The position numbers were made by a program, and so were the translations under genes. Shown here piece after piece: positions 56,716-64,000 of a stretch of DNA of 64,000 bases; within the stretch, counting starts at the first letter, position 1, and every line of letters begins with the position of its first letter. This DNA comes from Margaritifera margaritifera. Its lineage: Eukaryota > Mollusca > Bivalvia > Unionida > Margaritiferidae. Below the pieces are notes generated by a model. It saw only the letters and a list, made by a program, of their open reading frames with translations. It was not told where the DNA came from and searched no databases. Location: NCBI GenBank assembly GCA_029931535.1, contig JAQPZY010001659.1, forward strand, positions 5,338,001-5,402,000, given 5' to 3'.

Positions 56716-57198
56716 GCTCAAAGAGTAAAGGTACACTTCTACTTATACCTAGATTGTGCATTGATACTATGTATCATATTTATCGCATGTTAAGGAACCG
56801 TTTAATCTTCTTGAGGAGGCCTACAATTCTTTTTTTTTTAAAAATACGGGCTCTCAAATAGCTTGAAAAAAACATTCCTGCTCTGATTTTTAGCAACAAA
56901 AAAAACCTCTACTATATCCATTATATTAATTGAAAAATAAATTGTCATGAGGTCACAGTAAAAAAAAGAAATATCCTGGCAGGAAAGGAAATCCCAATCC
57001 CCCTGCCCCCTGAAAATTAAATGGTCAGTCATTAATCTGATGCTTGATGATAAGCCTAGACCCCATTGTACTCTTAACAATATTATAACAATTACTTACT
57101 AAAGATATACAGTACTCAGTCATTGTAACACTGTCCATGGGAGCCATGGAGAATACAACCTTACAGTGAGACCACCCCCTTTATAATGAAATATGATA
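56716..57198. other. No gene recognised
   Basis: AT-rich with homopolymer runs; the 80-codon minus-strand frame at 56838-57080 has no domain. Confidence 0.45.
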
Positions 57199-57199
57199 C

Positions 57200-57277
<78 letters not shown>

Positions 57278-57690
57278 TAATAAAAATAATAATAATGGTA
57301 ATAATAATAATAATGACTTTATTTAAAGAACAAGCTCATTTAGTCAACTGACCAATCTTCCATGAGGCCTTCTACAATTACATATATTATGTTGTGCAAT
57401 TTTTACGAGTTGTGGTGTCTTTAGAAAACAATGCTATTAAAAACTAGATAATTGATCTACTCCAACTATAAAATATGTACAAGGCATTAAAGATGAGTAC
57501 ATATAAGATTCATACAATGATTAGCAGTGAATCTGTGTAAAACATTACAGGTGAGAACATGAAAGAACATTGTTTTAAAGAAGAGTAGTTCTGAATTACA
57601 CAAAATCACACAAATGATTGTTTCTGTAAATGTTGACTAAGAAGCTTCTTAAAACCTGGAGATGAATTTTGACAACCTCTTCAATAATTC
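57199..57690 (-). mobile_element. LINE family P 3' end with long (AAT)n tail
   Basis: On the minus strand the last ORF codons ('GFKKLLSQHLQKQ', compared with 'DFKNLLIQHL' of the 18.7-kb copy), the 3' UTR and the 'TGGTCAGTTGACTAAATGAG' block are followed by a 110-bp (ATT)n tail (57203-57315, with a few interruptions). 5' truncated. Longest version of the P 3' UTR in the window. Confidence 0.8.
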
Positions 57691-57985
57691 CTCCCAACAG
57701 ATTTTTTAATTACTATAAAGCTTATTGCCAAAATAAATAATTGATTTGTTCATTTAGCGATGTGTTGTATTCTTGAAGAAAAAAATTGTCTAAGCACTTT
57801 TTCTGTAAATGAATACAGATGTTAAATGTTTCTATTTGCAAATGTTTATTTAAAAAATGTCAATAGTCAGTCAGCCTGTAATTTCTCAAAACATCAGCTC
57901 TTAAAACGCTGATAATTGTTAATCTAATATAGATTGAATCTTCAACAATACAGCTGATCATTCTTCTGTGTGTTTGTCTTTATTA
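57691..57985 (+). repeat. Interspersed repeat S, copy 1
   Basis: About 270 bp related to 62835-63115 in the same orientation ('AAAATNTCNAAGCACTT', 'GAATNNAGATGTTAA', 'GTTTCT', 'AATAGTCAGTCA', 'CAGCTCTTAAAANGCTGA', 'ACAATANAGCTNATNCTTCTG'). It may be the 3' part of an unseen element. No ORF. Confidence 0.6.
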
Positions 57986-59160
57986 GATAGATGGATTACT
58001 ATGGATTGATGGATTACTGCCTCTGATCAAGGGAAATAATTTAGATCCATACTAGTTGATCTTGAAAAAGCTTTTGACCTTGCTGATCATGATACTTTTA
58101 TCAATAAATGAACATTTATCAATGTTATGATTCCATGACTGATTCGTTAACATCTAATCTAACAAAGAGAAAATAATGTGTCAAAATAAATGGCAGTCTT
58201 TCTAAAGAAGAACCAACTACATGAGGACTACCACAGGGATCAATCCTGGATTCACTCCTCTTTCTCATTTTTATAAACGATCTGCCTCTGAAAATAGGAC
58301 ACTGTACTTTTGTTTACCAACCCATATGCAGATGACTCTATCAGATTTCAAACAGCTAAAATCAGACCTCAAGGTGTCCCTTCTGATTGCCTTATTCAGA
58401 TTAGATTCCTGGTGTAAGGAAAATGGCATGAAAGTAAACACCGACACGACTAAAGTGTTAATGATTACTACCCATCACTAGAAAGCAAACTTGGAAAATT
58501 ACAATTTGAATCTCAAGTTGAATGAAATTTTTCTACAAATAGTTACTCATGACAAAGTCCTTGGGGTGATGGTTGACAACAATTTGAAATGGAATGAACA
58601 TATTTAAGTCATATGTCATAAAGTCAATTCATGTCTGTGGTTATTAAGCAAGATAAGGCCACATCCACCAACCAAACAGAGGTTAATATATTACACAAGC
58701 TATATACATCAATACTTAGACTGGTATATGGTAAAACACTTTCGAAAAGAATATTTGCTAATTATTCCACTTGCAAAAAAAAAGTTTGCAGACTCATCCG
58801 AGATAATGCTGGAAGCATCGCAATGCAATGAATGATACTAAAATGCCAAAAGTAAGTGAATGAAAGGCTAAACTTGTGCAGAAAGTTTTTAAAAATATGG
58901 CAATATGGTCCCATTATATCTCAAGGAACAATTTCATGCTAGAAAACAAGGAAACACTTCCAATTTAAGTTCAACTTCAGCTAACCATCTTTCCATTCCA
59001 AAACCAAATAAAGATCTCTTTAAGAAAAGTTTTCAATATTTATAGCTATTAATTTGGAACAGAATCCCAAAGGAAATTAGAGAAAGCACAAATATAAATG
59101 GATTTAATTATAATTTAATTGAATGGATGAAAGTGGAACCTGTTTGATTTGACGAATACA
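57986..59160 (+). pseudogene. LINE family Q reverse transcriptase, heavily decayed
   Basis: Pieces of an RT in three frames: motif A 'LVDLEKAFDLADH' near 58045-58085, motif B 'LPQGSILDS' near 58230-58255, 'LLFLIFINDLPLK' after it, and motif C 'NPYADDS' near 58318-58340 with both Asp. Then come 'KVLGVMVDNNLKWNEHI' near 58555-58605, 'KQRLIYYTSYIHQYLDW' near 58672-58720 and, close to the end, 'LLIWNRIPKEIRES' near 59045-59085. The order equals that of LINE P ORF2 but the sequence is clearly different. 5' truncated. No clear 3' tail is visible; a T/G-rich stretch lies at 59300-59325. Confidence 0.75.
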
Positions 59161-60108
59161 TTATAACTTAAAGTATAAATTCTCAAACCGTCCACTTTGT
59201 TGCCTCACTACTTTTTGTACTGGATAAACCTAGTTGGAGTATGTTCTTATAAAACTGTCTATTTATTATGTCCATAAGTAAATTTAGCTTATTATATTTT
59301 GTTTTTGTTTGTTTGTTTGTTTTTTCCACTCAGTATAAACGAGTTTATGGTTCTTAACATGCTAACCATTAAACTTCTGCAGCTCCCTACTTCATAAAGA
59401 GAAATTTCTTTCTGTGGATAGTGTCGAAGTGTTTATAAATTACATGTAACTTCAATGTTCTAGATGTACTGGTCTAACATCAAGAGTTCCCAAGAAACTC
59501 TTAAAGTATTAATGTGGCTGTTTCTAGCGTAACTGATCTTCTAACGCTGGTAACCCCCCCCCCACGTCAATTTCTATACCAAGTGTAGTTTGCATGAATT
59601 GGCTGATGTCAGTCACAATTCTTTATGCACTGCTTCATATCTCTATTAAAATTACTGTATCAGTTATTCAGTCATAATAAATCCCATTGCTTTATATTTA
59701 TTATTTAACACATAGGACTCATGGAAATCACATGTAATTACCTCATTCAGAATGATGAAGATGCTCAAAACGAACCCAGTAAAGCACTCCATAGATGCTG
59801 CTAGAAATTGTCTTATTGCCCTCGAGGAGGAGGGGGGTATGGGAGGGGGAAATAATGCCAAATAACATCTGAAGGGTGGACAAATTTAATAATGTTGTTT
59901 CACTAGTATTATATGATATATGCATACTGAATTGAATACAAACAACAGCCTTTGTATCACTTCTTTGACAACAAATATACAAGATATCTGCAAACCCAAT
60001 TCAGTCTGCTCAGCTGATAAATAGTCTTCAATTTCTTATCCATCCACATCTTCAAAGCCTCTGTAAAATGAATATCATTTACTGGAAACCCTTGTATACC
60101 CAAAATTA
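59161..60108. other. No gene recognised
   Basis: AT-rich with a C9 run near 59556 and G-rich patches near 59828-59848. Short minus-strand frames at 59664-59982 show no domain. Confidence 0.45.
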
Positions 60109-60187
60109 TTTATTTTCTATTTCAGATGTTAGTTTCTTCCTCATAGTTGTGTGAATTATGTTTTGAGAACTGAATCACCTCTCACAA

Positions 60188-60487
60188 TCAGCTGTTTGTA
60201 AAGGCAGAATGAATTTTGACCAGTCCAAATAAATTTTTAGTGATATCTGAACATAATTTTTCCACAATCCATGCATGTTGTTCATAGGATATTTCTGTCC
60301 ATGGATCACATTCTTTGGAAGGACTAGATGACAAGGTGCCAGCTATTTCTGTATTATCACATTCTGCACTATCTTCGGTTAGCATCAGAACATCAGATCT
60401 TTCCTCTTCCCTAGATACATCCTTAGCAGACAATCATTCTGTCTCCCCTACTTTCCTTAAGAAAGCAGTTATCTTTTGTTTCAACAT
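60188..60487 (-). pseudogene. N-terminal fragment resembling hAT/ZMYM-type proteins, one in-frame TGA
   Basis: From an ATG at 60485-60487 the frame reads MLKQKITAFLRKVGETE, then TGA at codon 18, then LSAKDVSREEERSDVLMLTE and on to a stop at 60188, 99 sense positions in all. The opening 'K..IT.FL.K' followed by an acidic, Ser-rich linker is the usual N-terminus of hAT-derived and ZMYM/TTF-type proteins; 'WTEISYEQHAWIVEKLC' would follow before the zinc-binding part. A poly(A) signal AATAAA lies at 60109-60114 (-). I see no zinc finger or transposase core. The family guess is from general resemblance only. The opposite-strand frame 60315-60644 is a shadow. Confidence 0.35.
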
Positions 60488-61616
60488 GACTCACTGCTGT
60501 TATGCTCTAGAAATCTCCTTCATGGCTGATCAATGGATCAACCTGCTATACCCCTCTAGAAGACGATTCAATTGGAACCCCTCGATAGTTTTTGCAAAAC
60601 AGCAACAGATCCTGATCATACAGGTGCTAGTATTCAAACACTAATTCCAAGTATAGATGGACTGTGATCATAGACCAAAGATCAAATGACGATGATATGA
60701 CAAACCTATATATTGAATATAACAAAAATCACACACTGGGTACAACAAATCACCGGAACCGCAGGTAATTTGTGCAATCTTCCACTACTGGATTTTAAGA
60801 GTTGTTTGACTCTCGATCATTTTATGAGAAACTCATGAGCCCATGGCCTGGCAGCATCTGTGCATTCTCAAACACTTCAATAATAGAGCTGAAGATCCTA
60901 ATAAATTAACAGAATCATCTTTTGCAGAAAAAGACTACCTGTAAAATCAATACCTTAAGCCACAGCCTGTACTTTTGTGAAATATTCCGAAACACCAGGA
61001 TAAAATTGTACCTGTAACCAGCTCTGTGTTCTGACAAACTATCATTTTTCCTTGTATCACTGTTTGAAAATGGCAAGTTTAAGACCAGCTGCCAACTTAT
61101 ACTCCACAAAGGTAAATTTATGACCATTGAGGTTTCAAACGGTCTGCTACTAATTTTACTGAAAGTGTCCATCAACCATTTTAAAAAGTTCCCATTAATG
61201 AAGTAACACTTGAAAACACATTAACTGCCCAAAATTGTAAGTCATAGTTGTCCATAACTACAAACTGCTTAAAGAAGGCTAAAATTTAAGATTTGCATGC
61301 TCCAATTTTGTGCTCTTACATCTTTTGAATAGATTATTTAGTGTATATATCTTTTACTCTAATGAACTCTTTACTGTGAAGTGAACTGGCAGATTTAGAC
61401 ATAAAAAAATGTTGATCTCTAGCATCTTTTTTACTGCTCTTAAAGAAACCAGAATGTCCCTCCTCAATGACCTGAATCCAAAACTTAACTGGACAGATGG
61501 ATGGACAAACACTATATGCCCTTTGTGGAGGGGTATACAAATGTGTTCATGAAACACATAAATATGCCTCTTTATAATTACCTATATGCAATGATATTTT
61601 ACATTATCCAGTCTAT
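60488..61616. other. No gene recognised
   Basis: An 86-codon minus-strand frame at 60915-61175 (TFSKISSRPFETSMVINLPL) is compositionally protein-like but has no domain I recognise. 61334-61557 holds two overlapping frames without support, including a short 'CTGTCC'-type repeat trace. Confidence 0.35.
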
Positions 61617-61740
61617 GTATGTATGTAGTAGGTATTTTGTCTTTAATTAGCACATCAGCACAATGGTGGCCATATCATGCCAACTAAAGTTCAAGTTAAA
61701 AAAAATGTAAAAATTAAGAATTGCATAACAAATCCAACAT
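61617..61740 (-). mobile_element. LINE family R 3' UTR fragment
   Basis: Matches 1808-1900 and 48095-48190: 'TATGTATGTATGTAGTAG', 'AGCACATCAGCACAATGGTGG', 'AAGTTAAAAAAAATGTAAAA'. 3' UTR only. Confidence 0.6.
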
Positions 61741-62834
61741 ATATGTGCAGTGTGTTATCATCTCCTTGTCTTCCCAACTCTTTCTCCCCTGGAGCAACAA
61801 TTTAATAATGTTTCACAAGGATTGGCAATACCAATAACAGCCTTTCCTCATTTCAAAATGAAACCATGATTAAGAAAATATTCCCATCCCTACTACAATG
61901 AAGACCATTTCTTTTTTTATAGAATATACTTAAATACATGAAGACTCAAAAGAGTCAACAACAAAAAAAGTGTATGCTGAAGAATTGCATGACTTTTTGT
62001 TCACAAACTTAACTTTTATTTCCCACATGCAACTGTACTATTCATGTAACAAGTAAAAAAAAAACTTCTTTCATCTACAAAATAAAAGCCTGTTTACACA
62101 TTTGCCACTATTTTATCCCACTAAAACTTCAATAAAAACTTGTGATATAAATGCCTGATAAATCTGGGAAAAAAGTAAGAAATATAGTATCCTTGGTTGA
62201 GGTATTAAATTAAAACTGGTCTCCTCAATTTTGTTTGTTTGTTTCTCTCTCGATCCTTAACAAAGAGAACAGAAAATCAATAAAATGTACAATTAAAATT
62301 CAGTACAAATTTGGTTATCAAGATTATTAAGAAGATATAGAGCAGTCCTAAGGCATCCAGTCAGTCAAAAAAAGCAATAAGAGCACTACAAATGATACAT
62401 GATAGGCCCATACTGTGACATTTCCATTGTGATGATTTGACCTTGGAGTTAGGGACCTATCTCTTATAAAGCATTCTCTATTCAAGATATATATCTAAAT
62501 AAAGTTTCAAAAAAATATCTATCGTAGTTCTAAGGTTACTGAACAGACATGGAAACAGGCTCCTTTGAAATAAGCCACAGGGTGACCATGACCTTGATAC
62601 TGGTCTGACTATGGTAAATGACACCATGTCTTGTCATGATGCATACATGGGTGAAGTATCATCAAAATATCTCCAGTAGCTCAAAAGCTAAACGTCTGAT
62701 ACTGAAATAGTTTATACAAACAGGTATTGGGAAACCCTGCTATAACGTTATAACATGAATTCAAATATAGCACAATCATGGCATGGCTACCTAATTTTTA
62801 CAAGCACTTCAATTTCTCTAAATTGAGTTTTGAA
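61741..62834. other. No gene; possible tandem-family remnant
   Basis: 62430-62720 resembles one unit of the 150-bp-class arrays ('GACCTTGGAGTTAGGGACCT', 'AAAGTTTCAAAAAAATATC', 'GTGAAGTATCATCAAAATATC'). The rest has no coding or RNA signal. Confidence 0.4.
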
Positions 62835-63115
62835 TGACTACAAAGTTGTATTGCCAAAGTAAATGAGTTTAACTGAATAATCTGGCGAGATGTTTTGTAA
62901 TCCCAACAAAAAATATCTAAACACTTCATTGTTCTTTAATTGAATGAGGATGTTAACAGTTTCTGTTTATGCATGTTCAAATATTTTAATAGTCAGTCAC
63001 TGCACTTTGTTGTTAGCTCATCGGTGAAAGACGCCAGCTCTTAAAAATGCTGACAACTGCTAATTTATATTAAACCATAAACAATAAAGCTAATACTTCT
63101 GTTTTGTATTTGTCA
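62835..63115 (+). repeat. Interspersed repeat S, copy 2
   Basis: Related to 57691-57985, same orientation; 'CCAGCTCTTAAAAATGCTGA' and 'AATAGTCAGTCA' are the best blocks. Confidence 0.6.
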
Positions 63116-63344
63116 TCAATAACATTGTGTATAATTGTTGCTCTAACCAGTACAAACAATAGTCCACCAATGCTTCCTCAATCAACCTGCATATGCACCC
63201 ATGCACCAAAAAATACCTTTGTAGAACAACCGAACACCCGAACTGGCAAATCAAGTAAATTACCTACCCAATGAAGTAACTGCAAATCATAAAATGCAAT
63301 CCAACAAAAAACTGTTGCAACTACTGGGTGATTCTTTACAAAGA

Positions 63345-63466
63345 ATAAGAGTCCCTCAAAGGGACCAATGCTCTACTGGCTAAAAAGAATTTCCAGGAAT
63401 AATTCAAGACCATTTCTTCTTTTTAACTATGGAGTGCTGAAATCATCTCTGATATTTTTCAGCAAT
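63345..63466 (+). repeat. Pearl/HINE-like element H, start, cut by DIRS C
   Basis: Shows the clearest start palindrome: 'AGTCCCTCAAAGGGAC', then 'CAATGCTCTACTGGCTAAAA' and 'TTAACTATGGAGTGCTGAAA'. It stops at 'TTTTTCAGCAAT' (63466), where the intact copy at 47503 continues 'GACAATATTTTCAAG'. DIRS C begins there. Confidence 0.75.
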
Positions 63467-63718
63467 ATGTAGTTTTTTGGTGGGGTAAAACTAATTTTAA
63501 TTAAACAATACTTACCCATCACTATTATATAGCTTATTACTTTTTCGTGTCGAAAAATCTCGTCCGTTCGATGTGAATACATCCTCCCACTTAGAGTGGA
63601 GAATTTGTCAACAAGCCATGGCACACCCGTGCACCTCTCTGCGCCTGCGCGAAAATTCATCTTTTTCATAGACGAAATTATGCCAGGACATCAAAACGGG
63701 GTGGGAGGAGGGCATTCG

Positions 63719-63826
63719 ATAATAGTGATGGGTAAGTATTGCATAATTAAATTTAGTTTTACCCCCCCCAAAAAAAACTACATTTTAATAGCAGCAATAC
63801 ATTACCCTATCACTATTATATAGGTA
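63719..63826 (-). repeat. DIRS C internal complementary region
   Basis: The left half is inverted to 63475-63530. The right half should pair with the 5' end of the element outside the window; it matches the 5' end of copy B. Confidence 0.82.
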
Positions 63827-63879
63827 GGCTGATGTGTTAAACTGATCAAAAACAGAGAAAAATTGAAAGTACTCACCAT

Positions 63880-64000
63880 TTGAGGGAGAGATCCACTTTA
63901 CTATCTGTTGGAGTCCCTCTGGGCCACATGTTGTGCCGCAACTATGGGTCCCAGAGAAAAAATGCCTGCGCTTTGATGTGCTAATGAGCAGAGGTAGTAG
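63880..64000 (-). pseudogene. DIRS C tyrosine recombinase, C-terminal end (partial)
   Basis: Minus strand aligns with the last about 40 residues of the YR of copies A and B ('FSLGP', 'AAQHVAQRDSN' type reading). 63964-63995 keeps the segment lost in B (ctaatgagc, tttgatgtgc), so C may retain the tyrosine region just past the window. Whether the ORF is intact cannot be judged from here; listed as pseudogene only because its relatives are. Confidence 0.55.

Larger units (their letters stand above)
63467..64000 (-). mobile_element. DIRS-like retrotransposon, copy C (cut by window end)
   Basis: 3' end of a minus-strand DIRS copy: ITR 63467-63690, nearly identical to that of copy B; ICR 63719-63826 with the joint 'CCAAAAAAAACTACATTTTA'; then the YR C-terminus from about 63880 on ('CCCTCTGGGCCACATGTTGTGC' equals the copy B segment at 24075). 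The rest, including gag and RT, lies beyond the window. Its close identity to B suggests recent activity of this subfamily. Confidence 0.87.

Noticed and set aside
57203..57315. Satellite or origin-like AT repeat
   Set aside because: It directly follows the LINE P 3' end in the expected orientation, so it is the LINE tail.
60434..60436. In-frame TGA as a selenocysteine codon
   Set aside because: No SECIS-like structure seen downstream and the family resembled has no selenoproteins. A simple stop mutation is more likely.

Overview
This 64 kb window is AT-rich nuclear DNA from an animal, most likely a marine mollusc or another lophotrochozoan. That placement is inferred from the mix of repeats: DIRS-like tyrosine-recombinase retrotransposons, CR1/L2-type and I/Jockey-type LINE fragments, tRNA-derived SINEs, Tigger/pogo DNA transposons, and many families of about 150-bp direct repeats like the 'pearl'/HINE elements of bivalves. 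No intact host gene, rRNA, tRNA gene, operon or CRISPR array could be supported. The window reads as intergenic or intronic DNA that has absorbed several rounds of transposition.

The dominant elements are four DIRS-like copies, all on the minus strand: A (2241-8034), D (18187-30464, broken by insertions), B (23616-29528, inside D) and C (63467 to the window end). Read 5' to 3' on the minus strand, A, B and D share one layout: inverted terminal repeat (ITR), leader, gag-like region with tandem peptide repeats, reverse transcriptase/RNase H, tyrosine recombinase (YR), internal complementary region (ICR), second ITR. D has lost its RT/RNase H part. C is cut by the window edge after its ITR, ICR and YR C-terminus. 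The ICR of each copy is the reverse complement of the two element ends joined together, as the circular-intermediate model for DIRS predicts. All copies carry disabling lesions: A has a mutated RT box and a changed YR box II, B has lost the RT core and the YR tyrosine region, and D keeps only its ends and gag.

The region 17.8-30.8 kb is a nested insertion chain. A tandem repeat unit (family J) holds DIRS D; D holds a 5'-truncated LINE (18725-21932) and, separately, DIRS B; the LINE holds a Tigger/pogo element with TA target duplication (19131-20773). A second nest lies at 32.7-35.8 kb, where a pearl/HINE-like element is split by a TA-flanked, pogo-like element (33371-34583). A third lies at 47.5-49.4 kb, where another HINE-like copy is split by an RNase H-bearing LINE fragment.

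Between these lie a MITE-like family built of two consecutive hairpins (16.5, 31.4, 32.0, 38.2 and 56.5 kb plus fragments), four SINE copies, tandem arrays of 145-175 bp units (11.6-13.0, 14.8-15.4, 42.8-43.3, 46.9-47.3, 52.6-53.8 kb), three minisatellites and several microsatellites. Host-gene candidates are weak: a possible terminal exon at 43862-44001 (-) behind a strong splice acceptor, and a broken 100-codon reading frame at 60188-60487 (-) resembling the N-terminus of hAT/ZMYM-type proteins. The remaining stretches show no supportable coding or RNA features.
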